Shown here piece by piece: positions 23,699-32,650 of a stretch of DNA of 64,000 nucleotides. Source of the DNA: Aquabacterium sp. Its GTDB lineage: Bacteria; Pseudomonadota; Gammaproteobacteria; Burkholderiales; Burkholderiaceae_C. The position numbers were made by a program, and so were the translations under genes. The stretch covers positions 60,786 to 124,785 of the forward strand of contig NZ_JAUSAR010000100.1 of assembly GCF_030652515.1 (NCBI RefSeq), given 5' to 3'. The notes under the pieces are model-generated. The model searched no databases. It saw only the letters and a list, made by a program, of their open reading frames with translations, and was not told where the DNA came from. The stretch's first letter is position 1. The number at the start of each line of letters is the position of its first letter.

Positions 23699-25933
23699 TC
23701 AAGCCAGCTTGAAGGGCAATTGGCGTACCGGCTTGCCGGTCAGCTTGGCGATGGCGTTGGCAAAGGCCGGGGCCAGTGGTGGCAGGCCCGGCTCGCCCAT
23801 GCCGGTGGGTGGGTCGGCGCTCGGCACGGTGTGCACGGCGACCTCGGGCATGTCGGTGATGCGCGGCACCGCAAAGTCACCGAAGTTGCTCTGCTGCACT
23901 TCACCATCCTTTAAGGTGATGGCCGCGCCGGGCAGGCACATCGACAGGCCCATCAGCGCGGCGCCTTGCACTTGCGCCTCCACGGTGCGTGGATTCACGA
24001 CCAGATTGCAGTGCACGCCCGCCGTCACGCGGTGCAGCACGGGGCTGCCCTTCTTGGCCGAGGCCTCGACCACATAGGCCACCACGGACTCGAAGGACTC
24101 GTGCACCGCCACGCCCCAGGCGCGGCCCGCGGGCAAGCGCTTCTTGCCATAGCCGCTCTTGTCCACGGCCAGTTGCAAGGCGGCGCGGTGGCGCGGGTGT
24201 TTGTCGCCGAAGAGCGCCAGGCGGTAGGCCACCGGGTCTTGCCTGGTGGCACGGGCGATCTCGTCGATCAGGGTCTCCATCACGAAGGCCGTGTGCGTGG
24301 AGCCCACGCTGCGCCACCACAACACCGGCACGTTGACCTTGGGGTGGTGAACCGTCAGGCGCATGGGCAGGGCGTAGGGATCACGCATGCCTTCAACGGC
24401 GGTGGCGTCGATGCCGTTCTTGACCATGCCGCCTTCGAAGGGCGTGCCTGCTGTGATGGACTGGCCGACCAGGACGTGGTCCCAGGCCAGCACCTGGCCG
24501 CGCGCGTCGAAGCCGATGCGGGCGCGGTGCAGGTGCATGGGGCGGTAATAGCCGCCCTTGATGTCGTCCTCGCGGCTCCAGACCATGCGCACGGGGGCGT
24601 TCAGGCCAGCGGCGCGGGCGGCCTTGGCGATCTCGCAGGCTTCGACCACGTAGTCGCTGCTGCCCACGGCGCGGCGGCCAAAGCCACCGCCAGCCATCTG
24701 CACATGCATGGCCACCTGCTCGGGCTTGAGACCCAGCACGCGCGCGGCGGCCGCACCATCCACGCCGGGGAACTGGGTGCCAATCCACAAGTCGGCTTTG
24801 TTCTCGGAGAGCTGAACGGTGCAGTTCAAGGGCTCCATGGGCGCATGGGCCAGGTAGGGGAACACGAACTCGGCGTCGATGTGTTTGGGCGCCGTGGCCA
24901 GGGGCGCCATGTCCGCGTCGAACTGGCGCGGGCCGGGCTGCTTGGCCAACTCGCGGTACCGGGCCAGCAGCTTGTCGCTGTCCACCTTTTCGACTTTGGA
25001 GCTGTCCCATTCCACCTTGAGGGCATCGCGCCCCAGCTTGGCAGGCCAGTAGCCATCGGCCACCACGGCCACGCCTTCGGCGCCCCGGTCCAGCGGCACT
25101 CGCAGCACGGCCTTCACGCCCTTGATGGCGCGGGCGGCGCTGTCGTCCAGCGAGGCGATGCGGGCGCCGAACACCGGCGGGTGGGCCACCACGGCCGTCA
25201 GTTGCCCGGGCAGGCGGGTGTCGATGCCGAAGTCCTGGCGGCCGCTGCTTTTGGCCTTGGCATCCAGGCGGTTGGTGGGGCGCCCGATGAGGCGGAAATC
25301 CTTCGGGTCTTTCAGCGCGACTTTCTCGGGCACGGGCAGGGCCATCGCGGCTTCGGCCAATTCACCGTAACCCAGCTTGAGGCCGCCGGGGCCGATCACC
25401 GTGCCGGCTTGGGTGCGCAAGGTGGCCACGTCCACGTTCCAGCGCGTGGCGGCGGCGCTGAGCAGCATGGCCCGGGCCCGGGCACCCAGTTCGCGGTACT
25501 GCGTGAAGCTGTGCTTGATCGAGTTGGAGCCGCCGGTCAGGTGGATGCCCCACAGCGGGTCGGCGTAGGCCGGGTCGCTGTTGCCATGGCGACTGCGCAC
25601 CAGGGCCCAGTCGGCATCGAGTTCTTCGGCCAGGATCATGGGCAAGGCGGTTTGCACACCTTGGCCAAACTCCAGCCGGTTGATGGCCACGGTGACCTCG
25701 CCATTGGGCGCGATCTGCACAAAGGCCGAGGGCTGTTGCGTGGGCTTGAGGGCGGTGTCCGCGCTGGCGCCTTGGGCCAGGTGGGGAAAGGCGCCCAGCA
25801 CCAGGCCGCCCGCACCGGCCAGCTTCAGGAAGCTGCGGCGCGGCATCGTGGCGGCGTTGGTGTCGGCTTGGCTGCGGGCCAGCATGTGCTGCAGGGCGCG
25901 GGGCATGTCGCGGTGATCGAGGTTGTTCAACAT
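23699..25933 (-). CDS. Molybdopterin-dependent hydroxylase large subunit (isoquinoline 1-oxidoreductase/aldehyde dehydrogenase type), Tat-exported
   Basis: A 744-aa molybdenum-binding subunit. ATG 25933 follows GGAG by 8 nt. A twin-arginine leader, TMPRRSFLKLAGAGGLVLGA at about residues 29-48, shows export of the folded protein. Typical IorB-family blocks follow: VAINRLEFGQGVQTALPMIL, LTGGSNSIKHSFTQYRELGA, VWSREDDIKGGYYRPMHLHR, and the C-terminal MGEPGLPPLAPAFANAIAKL. The latter carries the conserved catalytic Glu in GEPG. The 2Fe-2S partner is 13 nt upstream. Substrate unknown: heterocycles or aldehydes are precedents. Confidence 0.92.
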   Translation of the reverse strand: MLNNLDHRDMPRALQHMLARSQADTNAATMPRRSFLKLAGAGGLVLGAFPHLAQGASADTALKPTQQPSAFVQIAPNGEVTVAINRLEFGQGVQTALPMILAEELDADWALVRSRHGNSDPAYADPLWGIHLTGGSNSIKHSFTQYRELGARARAMLLSAAATRWNVDVATLRTQAGTVIGPGGLKLGYGELAEAAMALPVPEKVALKDPKDFRLIGRPTNRLDAKAKSSGRQDFGIDTRLPGQLTAVVAHPPVFGARIASLDDSAARAIKGVKAVLRVPLDRGAEGVAVVADGYWPAKLGRDALKVEWDSSKVEKVDSDKLLARYRELAKQPGPRQFDADMAPLATAPKHIDAEFVFPYLAHAPMEPLNCTVQLSENKADLWIGTQFPGVDGAAAARVLGLKPEQVAMHVQMAGGGFGRRAVGSSDYVVEACEIAKAARAAGLNAPVRMVWSREDDIKGGYYRPMHLHRARIGFDARGQVLAWDHVLVGQSITAGTPFEGGMVKNGIDATAVEGMRDPYALPMRLTVHHPKVNVPVLWWRSVGSTHTAFVMETLIDEIARATRQDPVAYRLALFGDKHPRHRAALQLAVDKSGYGKKRLPAGRAWGVAVHESFESVVAYVVEASAKKGSPVLHRVTAGVHCNLVVNPRTVEAQVQGAALMGLSMCLPGAAITLKDGEVQQSNFGDFAVPRITDMPEVAVHTVPSADPPTGMGEPGLPPLAPAFANAIAKLTGKPVRQLPFKLA

Positions 25934-25946
25934 GGCGGCAGCTCCT

Positions 25947-26429
25947 TCAAGCCAGGGTGCGGGCGGCATCGGCCACCGCGGCGCGGATGCGGGCATAGGT
26001 GCCGCAGCGACAGATGTTGCCGACCATGGCCGAGTCGATCTCGGCGGGGGTGGGTTGCTTGCCTTTGGGCAGCGATTTCAGGAAGGCGGTGGCGCTCATG
26101 ATCTGCCCGCTCTGGCAGTAGCCGCACTGCGCCACATCGTGCTTGACCCAGGCCGCGTGCACGGCGGTGCCAACACGGTCGCGGCCATCGGTGGTGGCTT
26201 CGATGGTGGTGATTTTCTTGCCCTCGGCGGCCGAGATGGGGGTGATGCAGGAGCGGATGGCCTGGCCATCCAGGTGCACGGTGCAGGCGCCGCACAGCGC
26301 CGCGCCGCAACCGAACTTGGTACCGGTCATGCCCAGCGTGTCGCGCAAGGCCCAGAGGATGGGGGTGCCGGGATCGGTGTCGACCGTGTGCTTTTGGCCG
26401 TTGACGTTGAGCGTGCTCATGGTGGTCAT
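25947..26429 (-). CDS. Molybdenum hydroxylase small subunit with two 2Fe-2S clusters
   Basis: A 160-aa protein. The plant-type ferredoxin cluster is formed by GMTGTKFGCGAALCGACTVH and the later RSCITP. The second cluster, in the helical [2Fe-2S]_2 domain, has CGYCQSGQIM and GNICRCGTYARIRAA. This is the IorA/CoxS pattern. It lacks its own signal peptide, so it presumably rides with the Tat-signal-bearing large subunit to the periplasm. No FAD subunit is adjacent, as in IorAB-type enzymes. It is the first gene of the four-gene Mo-hydroxylase unit. Confidence 0.94.
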   Translation of the reverse strand: MTTMSTLNVNGQKHTVDTDPGTPILWALRDTLGMTGTKFGCGAALCGACTVHLDGQAIRSCITPISAAEGKKITTIEATTDGRDRVGTAVHAAWVKHDVAQCGYCQSGQIMSATAFLKSLPKGKQPTPAEIDSAMVGNICRCGTYARIRAAVADAARTLA

Positions 26430-26583
26430 CTCTCCTTGGGGTGGGGTTCAGTGTGCATGCCAGTCCCGTGGCGAGCTTGCCGTTTTTGGTTTTTGTATTG
26501 CCTTTTTCAACGAGTCTTCATCAAACGCTGAGTTGCTCCGGAGTGCCGGTTGTACAGTGACTCATGTTTTTGAAAGGCTGGCC

Positions 26584-27480
26584 ATGACCCTCGAAGCCCT
26601 GGCCACAGCGCTGGGACAGATTGCCCAAACTGATGGTAGTCACCCCACGGGCATCACGCAACTTTCGGTCTACCGAAGCAGCGTGAAAACAGACCCCCTG
26701 GCGTGCTTCTATGCCTTGGGGCTGGCCATCCCGGCCCAGGGCCACAAGCAGGTCACTTTTGGCGACCAGGTGTTTGCCTATGGGCCTGGCCAATCCTTGT
26801 TGACCACGGTGGACCTGCCGGTGGTGGCCCACGTCACCCATGCCAGCCTGGCCCAGCCCTACCTGGGCTTGTTGTTGACGCTGGATGCGCGTGCCCTGCT
26901 GCAGTTGGCCTCCGAGATGGACCTGCCACCCCTGTTGCGCGAGCAGGCGCCGCGCGCGATCTCGCTGAGCGCCTTGCAAGCGCCTTTGCTGGACGCGGTG
27001 ATCCGCCTGGTCCAACTGGTGAACGAGCCGCAGCACCTGGCCCACATCGCGCCCTTGATCCAGCAAGAGATCATGGTGCGCTTGCTCACCGGGCCGCATG
27101 GCCTCTACCTGCGGCACCTGTTGGCGGCAGGTTCACCCAGCCATCAGATCGCGCGGGCCATGGCCTGGCTCAAGCAGAACTTCCGCAGCGACGTGCTGAT
27201 GGACGAACTCGCGGCCACGGCGCACATGAGCCCCTCCACCTTCCGGCAGCACTTTCGTGGCCTCACAGGCATGAGCCCTTTGCAGTATCAGAAGCAGCTG
27301 CGCCTGCAAGAGGCGCGGCACCTGATGTTGAACCAGGCGTTGGACGCGGGCACCACGGCGGCCCGCGTGGGCTACGAAAGCGCCTCGCAGTTCAGCCGCG
27401 ATTACAGCCGCCTGTTTGGCGCGCCTCCGCAGCGCGACATCAAGCGCATGCGGCACCTGCCGGGGGTGTCTTCTGCATGA
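26584..27480 (+). CDS. AraC-family regulator (AraC_N plus HTH_18), likely regulator of the Mo hydroxylase
   Basis: A 298-aa regulator. The N-terminal domain (AraC_N type) includes YRSSVKTDPLACFYALGLAI and KQVTFGDQVFAYGPGQSLLT. The C-terminal tandem HTH covers about residues 195-290: MAWLKQNFRSDVLMDELAAT, AHMSPSTFRQHFRGLTGMSP and YQKQLRLQEARHLMLNQALD. ATG 26584 was chosen because the longer frame lacks homologous content. It is divergent from the molybdenum hydroxylase operon with a 154-nt gap, so it probably controls that operon in response to the substrate. Confidence 0.88.
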   Translation: MTLEALATALGQIAQTDGSHPTGITQLSVYRSSVKTDPLACFYALGLAIPAQGHKQVTFGDQVFAYGPGQSLLTTVDLPVVAHVTHASLAQPYLGLLLTLDARALLQLASEMDLPPLLREQAPRAISLSALQAPLLDAVIRLVQLVNEPQHLAHIAPLIQQEIMVRLLTGPHGLYLRHLLAAGSPSHQIARAMAWLKQNFRSDVLMDELAATAHMSPSTFRQHFRGLTGMSPLQYQKQLRLQEARHLMLNQALDAGTTAARVGYESASQFSRDYSRLFGAPPQRDIKRMRHLPGVSSA

Positions 27481-27487
27481 CTTGCTT

Positions 27488-28504
27488 CTATGGCTGAGCC
27501 TTGCCGCCGCGGCTCTCCCGCCAGTCCGACGGCGTCAGGCCCGACCATCTTCTGAAGGCCCGGTGAAAGCTGTGGACCGATGAGAAGCCCAGCGCTTCCG
27601 CGATCTGCTTGAGCGGCAGCTTGCCCTCGGCCAGCAAGCGCTCCGCCGTCAGGCGCTGGCACTCCTGGGCCAGCTCGGCATGCGTCGTGTCCAGCAGGCC
27701 CAGGTGCCTGCGAAAACTGCGCTCGCTCATGCCCAGGTGCTCGGCCGTTTCCGCCACCGTGGGCTGCCTTGGAAACGCGCTCAGCAACCAGGCACGCACC
27801 GTGTTCGCCATGTCGGAGCCCGCCCTCATCGCGGACAGCAACGAGTCCGCCCGCGTTCTGGCTGCCACATAAGCGACCGGGTCGTGGGTGGGCAGCTTCA
27901 TGTCCAGCAAGGCGGGGTTGAAGGTGATGGCACATTCCTTTTGCCCAAAGCTCAGGCGTTGCCCGAAGGTGGCCACATAGCGTTGCTCATGCGCCGCTGG
28001 AGGCGCATGTGGAAAGCTCACCTGGTGGATGTCGGCCTGGCTGGCACCCGCGAACCTCAGCATCTGAATGGAACTGGTCGCCACTTGCTCCATCCGGAAG
28101 TGGCCACTCAAGCCGTTTTGAACCGCGGGCTGCACCACCAGGCGGGCAGTCGCTCCGGCCTCCGCCAGTTCCACTTCGGATCGCTCCAGGGCCAGCACCG
28201 CATAGCGGCGGATGTCGGCGAGCATCTGTCTCAGGCTGGGGGTGACCAGCACCAGGGGGGTGAGCACGCCATAGCGCATCAGCGCGATGCTTTTGCCAAC
28301 CACCAGGCCGAAGGCCGAGTCGCCGGTCTCCTCGATGGCGGCGGCCATCAGGCGGTCGAAGAGTTCCGCCGGTACCCATGGGCCTTCCTCCTGCAGATCG
28401 TCGATCGATTCGATGCCGCATCGCCGCAGCGCGGCACTGGAGTTGAAGCCTTCGACATCGAGGGCGTAGGCCAGGATCTTCAGGTTGATGGGAGAGATTC
28501 GCAT
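27488..28504 (-). CDS. AraC-family regulator with OruR/ArgR-type N-terminal domain
   Basis: A 338-aa regulator. The N-terminal Arabinose_bd-like domain has LKILAYALDVEGFNSSAALR and AIEETGDSAFGLVVGKSIAL. The C-terminal AraC HTH covers about residues 245-330: LSAFPRQPTVAETAEHLGMS, ERSFRRHLGLLDTTHAELAQ and QIAEALGFSSVHSFHRAFRR. It ends 8 nt from the convergent AraC gene. It is divergent from the exported hydrolase at 28663, which with the lipase downstream is its likely target. The ligand is unknown. Confidence 0.9.
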   Translation of the reverse strand: MRISPINLKILAYALDVEGFNSSAALRRCGIESIDDLQEEGPWVPAELFDRLMAAAIEETGDSAFGLVVGKSIALMRYGVLTPLVLVTPSLRQMLADIRRYAVLALERSEVELAEAGATARLVVQPAVQNGLSGHFRMEQVATSSIQMLRFAGASQADIHQVSFPHAPPAAHEQRYVATFGQRLSFGQKECAITFNPALLDMKLPTHDPVAYVAARTRADSLLSAMRAGSDMANTVRAWLLSAFPRQPTVAETAEHLGMSERSFRRHLGLLDTTHAELAQECQRLTAERLLAEGKLPLKQIAEALGFSSVHSFHRAFRRWSGLTPSDWRESRGGKAQP

Positions 28505-28662
28505 GGGGGTGCAGTCTGGGGGTTTTCCATGCGCCAGCGCGACTGCAATGGTCGGGGCTTTCCCTAGAGCCCCCCCTCGGGGTTAATAAGTGGCCGTTCA
28601 AGTCAATGCCCGCTGCATTGGTGCGCCTTACGCTTGCTGGATCCAAACAGGAGACTTCCCCC

Positions 28663-30717
28663 ATGCAACGATCCACCCAGGGCGTGCGCGCCTTCGCACT
28701 CAGCAGTCTGGCTGCCGTTCTTCTCACCGCAGGCATCACCAGCGCGCTGGCCGCGACCACGACCACCTTGGGCACCCGGGGCAGCCTTAACCAGGCCAAC
28801 CCCGCGATCACGGCCAATGCCAATGCCGCCTGGAAAGACTACTCGCGCGCCGAAGAGTATCCCAAGGCCGTCACCTTGCCGCTGCAGTTCATCACGATGA
28901 AGAATGGCCAGAAGCTGGCCGTGCTGGTGTCCGTGCCGGCCGATGCGAAAGGCAACCCTGTGCAGGGCGCTTTCCCTGCGGTCCTGACACAGACGGCTTA
29001 CCGCATTGACCTGGGCCAACTGCTGGGCAGCTTTGCCGTGACCGGCAACACCCTGCTGGTGGGTGGCAAAGACGAGTTCATGATCAAGCGTGGCTACATC
29101 TCGGTCGCGGTGGATGTGTTGGGCTCCGGCATGTCCGATGGCCAAGGTGCTTTGCTGGGCGCCGCCGAGCAGGCCGCCTATGGCGAAGCGGTGGAGTGGG
29201 TGACCAGGCAGCCGTGGTTCAACGGCAACCTGGGCCTGGCGGGCACGTCCTACCTGGGCATCACCAGCTTGTTGACCGCCGAGCAGCAAAACCCCGCCGT
29301 GAAGGCTGTGTTTGCCCAAGTACCCATGGGCGACGCTTACCGTGGCACGGTGGGTGTGGGCGGCTTGCTCAACGCCCAGTTCATCAGCCTGTGGTTGCCA
29401 CTGACGCAGGCGCTGAGCGTCCAGAACGACATCGCCAAGAGCCTGCACCCGACCTTCGCGACACAGATCGACGCCGCCAACCAGGAGCACATCGCCGCCA
29501 TCGACAGCTGGTACCTGCCCACGGTGGGCAACTCCCTGGCAGGCATGACGGGCTACGCCACCGACGACGGCGATTTCTGGTCGACCCGTTCGCCCCTGGA
29601 AAAGGCCGCCGCCATCAAGGTGCCCACCTTCATCGTGGGTGGCTCCAACGACATCTTCCAGCGCGACGAACCCTTGCTGTACGAGCAACTGAAGAACAAG
29701 GTCACCACCAAGCTGCTGCTGATCGTGCCGGGCGCGCACCTCCAGGCGGTGATGAACGCTCAGAACGATGAGAACAACAGCACCGCCAATGGCGCGCCGG
29801 CCACCAAGTTCCTGATGCTGCAATGGTTTGACCAGTACCTGCGCGGCATGGAGGTGGGTGCCGCCTCTTTGCCCAATGTCACGCAGTACGTGGAAGGCTA
29901 CGGCATCCTGGGCAAGCGCTTTGCCAGCACCACCGACTGGCCCCATCCCCAGGCCAAGCCGCAGCGCTACTACCTGCGCGGCAACATGAAGCTGACCACC
30001 CAGGCACCGTTCCTGCCTGAAGCCAGCCACACCATCGCCGAGCCCAAGGGCGCTGCGATCACCTACAACGTCAGCGACACCGGCAAAACCGTGCAGGCCA
30101 AGGTGACCTTGAACGATGGCAGCGATTGCTCTTCAAGCTATGTGCAGTGGTCGCTGGGCATTGGCGGCTTGCTGCCCAAGCTTTGCTACACCAACAGCAA
30201 CACCGTCGAGAAAGCGCAGAAGGCGCTGATCTACCAGACCGCCCCGCTGACCGAAGACATGTACATCAACGGCCCCATGCAGGCTGACATCTGGATGTCG
30301 GCCACGAACACCGAAGCGGCCGTGGCGGTTCGCATCGATGACGTGGATGTGTGGGGCAATGCCACGCCCATCTCGACGGGCTTGCAATCTGCCAGCCACC
30401 GCGTGGTCGACACCAGCCGCTCGCGCTACATCAATGGCGTGATGGTCCAGCCTTGGCACCCCTTCACCGAGGCGGCCAAGCTGGCCGTGGTGCCTGGCCA
30501 GGCGATGCTGGTGCCGGTGGAAGTCTTCCCTGCTGCTGCGCTGATCCGCAAGGGCCACAAGCTGCGCATTGCCATCAGTGCCAGCAACCAGGCTCAGGGC
30601 ATCTGGGCCACGCCGCAGCAGTTGAAGGCCAACGGCAATGTCAGCACCATCTACAACGACCCCAGTCGGCCTTCCAGCCTGGTCTTGCCTTTGGTGCCTC
30701 GCAGCGCTTTGAAGTAA
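28663..30717 (+). CDS. Secreted CocE/NonD-family serine hydrolase (X-Pro dipeptidyl-peptidase-like)
   Basis: A 684-aa exported hydrolase. ATG 28663 follows AGGAGA by 9 nt. The Sec signal ends ITSALA-A. The alpha/beta-hydrolase domain shows VAVDVLGSGMSDGQGALLGA, then the nucleophile elbow LGLAGTSYLGITSLLTA (G-T-S-Y-L, Ser about residue 210). IKVPTFIVGGSNDIFQ supplies the likely acid and LIVPGAHLQAV the His. The C-terminal jelly-roll (PepX_C) runs to the end. It should cleave an ester or acyl-amide outside the cytoplasm. The substrate is unknown; the lipase gene beside it suggests ester catabolism. Confidence 0.88.
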   Translation: MQRSTQGVRAFALSSLAAVLLTAGITSALAATTTTLGTRGSLNQANPAITANANAAWKDYSRAEEYPKAVTLPLQFITMKNGQKLAVLVSVPADAKGNPVQGAFPAVLTQTAYRIDLGQLLGSFAVTGNTLLVGGKDEFMIKRGYISVAVDVLGSGMSDGQGALLGAAEQAAYGEAVEWVTRQPWFNGNLGLAGTSYLGITSLLTAEQQNPAVKAVFAQVPMGDAYRGTVGVGGLLNAQFISLWLPLTQALSVQNDIAKSLHPTFATQIDAANQEHIAAIDSWYLPTVGNSLAGMTGYATDDGDFWSTRSPLEKAAAIKVPTFIVGGSNDIFQRDEPLLYEQLKNKVTTKLLLIVPGAHLQAVMNAQNDENNSTANGAPATKFLMLQWFDQYLRGMEVGAASLPNVTQYVEGYGILGKRFASTTDWPHPQAKPQRYYLRGNMKLTTQAPFLPEASHTIAEPKGAAITYNVSDTGKTVQAKVTLNDGSDCSSSYVQWSLGIGGLLPKLCYTNSNTVEKAQKALIYQTAPLTEDMYINGPMQADIWMSATNTEAAVAVRIDDVDVWGNATPISTGLQSASHRVVDTSRSRYINGVMVQPWHPFTEAAKLAVVPGQAMLVPVEVFPAAALIRKGHKLRIAISASNQAQGIWATPQQLKANGNVSTIYNDPSRPSSLVLPLVPRSALK

Positions 30718-30723
30718 GCGCAA

Positions 30724-30745
30724 CGCGGGGCCTGTGGGCCCCGCG
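30724..30745. terminator. Bidirectional hairpin terminator between the two hydrolase genes
   Basis: CGCGGGGCC (30724-30732), loop TGTG, GGCCCCGCG (30737-30745) is a perfect 9-bp stem. It lies between the stop of the + strand hydrolase (30717) and that of the - strand lipase (30755). It can serve both. T-tracts are weak on both sides. Confidence 0.6.
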
Positions 30746-30754
30746 TCATCGGCC

Positions 30755-31681
30755 TCAAAGCCCCGAAGCTTTCAGGCGGGCCGCCTGCTGGCGGTAAAAA
30801 GCCACCGGGTCGGGCGCCCCCTTGCCCATCAAACCCAGGACCTGGTTGACTTCATCAAAGTGGTTCCAGGGGTAGTCGTTGCGCAACACCTGGCCCCAGG
30901 CGGCCGAGCACACGCCGACCAGGCCGTCGCTGGGGACGTCACCGGCGGCCATCAACAGGTCGGCCGGGTCCCAGGCATTGGTCTTGGCCACGTTGCCGGT
31001 GGCCGAGTAATAGACCACGCCATTGCTGGCCAGTGCTGGGCCGCTGGCGCACGGTGTAGCGGGCATGCCGGCCGGGAAGCGCGCGTTGAAGGCGGCCGTG
31101 TTCTCGGACCAGGCTTTCAACGCGGCCTCGTCGACCGGCAGGTCTTTGTGGCCTGAAGCCCAGTCCACCAAATTGCCCAGGAAAGAGACCACGCCCACGT
31201 AGTTGTTCAGCAAGGTGCCGATGGCATCAACGCGGCCGCCCACCGGGATGGTGTGGGGCGAGCCCACCGTGGTCACGCTGGCGATCAATCCGGGCGCGAT
31301 GCCGGCGGCATAGCGCGCCGTGGGGCCGCCCTGGCTGTGGCCGATCAGGTTGAACTTGGTGTAACCCTTGGCGGCCTGCCATTCCTTGAGCTGCTTGAGC
31401 AATTGCTCACCGCGCACATCGTTGTCGTTGACGGCCGAGACCTTGGCCACCAGCACGGTGGCGCCGTTCTTGCGCAGGTCAGCGGGGATTTGGTAGAAGT
31501 AATCCAGGCCCAGGATGTCGTCAAAGCCCATCAGGCCGTGCACCAGCACGATGGGGTAGCGCGTTTGCGCCTCGGTGGGCTTGGTGGGGGTGAACAGGCC
31601 CGCGTGGGCGGTGGAGGCGGCACCGCAGAGCAAGGTGGCGGCCACGGCCACGGCAGACAAGGTTTTGGAGGAGGTGCGCAT
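30755..31681 (-). CDS. Secreted triacylglycerol lipase, Pseudomonas/Burkholderia family I type
   Basis: A 308-aa exported lipase. ATG 31681 opens a Sec signal ending STAHA-G. The mature enzyme starts YPIVLVHGLMGFDDILGLDY (oxyanion region), then FNLIGHSQGGPTARYAAGIA (nucleophile Ser in GHSQG), DGLVGVCSAAWGQV (acid Asp) and NHFDEVNQVLGL (His). Two cysteines, in ATPCASGPA and VGVCS, match the conserved disulphide of this family, and WDPADLL sits at the calcium site region. Family I.1/I.2 lipases normally need a dedicated foldase; none is adjacent. An AT-rich stretch with ATAGTT/AACTAT (31694-31714) lies just upstream. Confidence 0.93.
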   Translation of the reverse strand: MRTSSKTLSAVAVAATLLCGAASTAHAGLFTPTKPTEAQTRYPIVLVHGLMGFDDILGLDYFYQIPADLRKNGATVLVAKVSAVNDNDVRGEQLLKQLKEWQAAKGYTKFNLIGHSQGGPTARYAAGIAPGLIASVTTVGSPHTIPVGGRVDAIGTLLNNYVGVVSFLGNLVDWASGHKDLPVDEAALKAWSENTAAFNARFPAGMPATPCASGPALASNGVVYYSATGNVAKTNAWDPADLLMAAGDVPSDGLVGVCSAAWGQVLRNDYPWNHFDEVNQVLGLMGKGAPDPVAFYRQQAARLKASGL

Positions 31682-31801
31682 GCTGGGTGTGAAATAGTTA
31701 TGTAATAGAACTATGTTCACGTCCAGGGTGGCCAGTGGCATCCCGTGGATTCCCTAGGCACGGCGGCCCTTCTCCCTGCACCCCCTCAGGTGAGGGGTGG
31801 G

Positions 31802-32059
31802 TCAGGCGCCGAGCAGGGGCATCAAGCCACCCCGGTGGTCCAGCGCGATCAAGTCGTCGCAGCCGCCCACGTGGGTGTCGCCAATGAAGATCTGCGGCAC
31901 CGTGCGCTGGCCCGTGATCTGCATCATGTGCTGGCGCTGCACCGGGTCCTGGTCAACGCGGATTTCTTCGATGTTCTCGACACCGCGCTGCTTGAGCAGC
32001 ATCTTGGCCCGAACGCAGTAGGGGCAGACCTGGGTGGTGTACATCTTGACGGCTTGCAT
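31802..32059 (-). CDS. grxC: Glutaredoxin 3
   Basis: An 85-aa dithiol glutaredoxin. The active site is CPYC at residues 12-15 (KMYTTQVCPYCVRAKMLLKQ). The cis-proline motif is TVPQIFIGDTHVGGCDDLIA, with the G-G-x-D-D glutathione-binding loop. Length and spacing are normal for bacterial GrxC. It reduces protein and glutathione mixed disulphides in the cytoplasm. It follows the rhodanese gene in the same direction, with a stem-loop between the two. Confidence 0.93.
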   Translation of the reverse strand: MQAVKMYTTQVCPYCVRAKMLLKQRGVENIEEIRVDQDPVQRQHMMQITGQRTVPQIFIGDTHVGGCDDLIALDHRGGLMPLLGA

Positions 32060-32133
32060 GGCGGCTCGGCTTCAGGCTTGAGTTCAATCCAGGTGACATT
32101 GTCCTGCGCCTGGCATGACCGTCTCTCTTGTGG

Positions 32134-32152
32134 GGGCACCCACCGGGTGCCC
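32134..32152. terminator. Stem-loop between the rhodanese and glutaredoxin genes
   Basis: GGGCACCC (32134-32141), loop ACC, GGGTGCCC (32145-32152) is a perfect 8-bp stem. The T-rich tail (GTTTTG) is on the + strand, where no gene ends nearby. On the - strand it would lie right after the rhodanese gene but with no T-tract. It could attenuate or be a processing site; a terminator is not certain. Confidence 0.4.
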
Positions 32153-32163
32153 GTTTTGTGGCA

Positions 32164-32574
32164 TCAGGCCGTTTTTTCGACCGGCAGGTTGGCTTCGCGC
32201 CAGGCTTTCAGGCCACCGGCCAGCACCTGGGCTTTCTCGTAGCCCATGGTTTTGAGCTGGGCCACGGCCTTGGCGCTGCGCGCGCCAGTGGCACACACCA
32301 CCACCAAAGGCGTGGTTTTGTTGCCGGGCAGGCCTTTCACCTTGTCGGTCAGGGTGTCCAGGGGGATGTTCTTGGCGCCCACCACGTGGCCGGCGGCGAA
32401 TTCGGCCGCGTCGCACACGTCGATCACCTGGGCTTTTTCGCGGTTGATGAGATGCACCGCATTCGCGGGGGTCAAGCCAGCGTTGGCGCCGCCCTTGATC
32501 TGGGGCCACATCAGCAGGCCCCCGGAGGCCAAGGCTGCGACAAGCCAGTACCAGTTCTCAAGCAGATAGCTCAT
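32164..32574 (-). CDS. Membrane-anchored rhodanese-like sulfurtransferase
   Basis: A 136-aa protein with one N-terminal hydrophobic segment (WYWLVAALASGGLLMW) and a rhodanese domain. The domain shows VIDVCDAAEFAAGHVVGAKN then the active loop VVVCATGARSAKAVAQL, with the catalytic Cys in CATGARS (C-x-x-G-x-R). It resembles the YibN type, which sits beside grxC, secB and gpmA in many betaproteobacteria, and the neighbours agree. It probably handles sulphane sulphur at the membrane face. Confidence 0.9.
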   Translation of the reverse strand: MSYLLENWYWLVAALASGGLLMWPQIKGGANAGLTPANAVHLINREKAQVIDVCDAAEFAAGHVVGAKNIPLDTLTDKVKGLPGNKTTPLVVVCATGARSAKAVAQLKTMGYEKAQVLAGGLKAWREANLPVEKTA

Positions 32575-32610
32575 GGAAAATCTTTCGTGTGGGTAGCAAA
32601 CATGGGATTT

Positions 32611-32616
32611 TATAAT
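32611..32616 (+). promoter_or_regulatory. Probable -10 box of the gpmA promoter
   Basis: TATAAT at 32611-32616 lies 35 nt before the gpmA ATG in an AT-rich patch that stands out in this GC-rich region. No good -35 hexamer is visible at 16-18 nt upstream, so an activator or an extended promoter may be involved. Confidence 0.4.
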
Positions 32617-32650
32617 CTCCGACTCCCTTTACGCGACCGGACTTGAAGCC

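Noticed and set aside
23966..26101. A 711-codon open frame antisense to the Mo-hydroxylase subunits
   Set aside because: It shadows two well-recognised genes and is rich in His, Gln, Gly and Ala, typical of GC-rich antisense frames.
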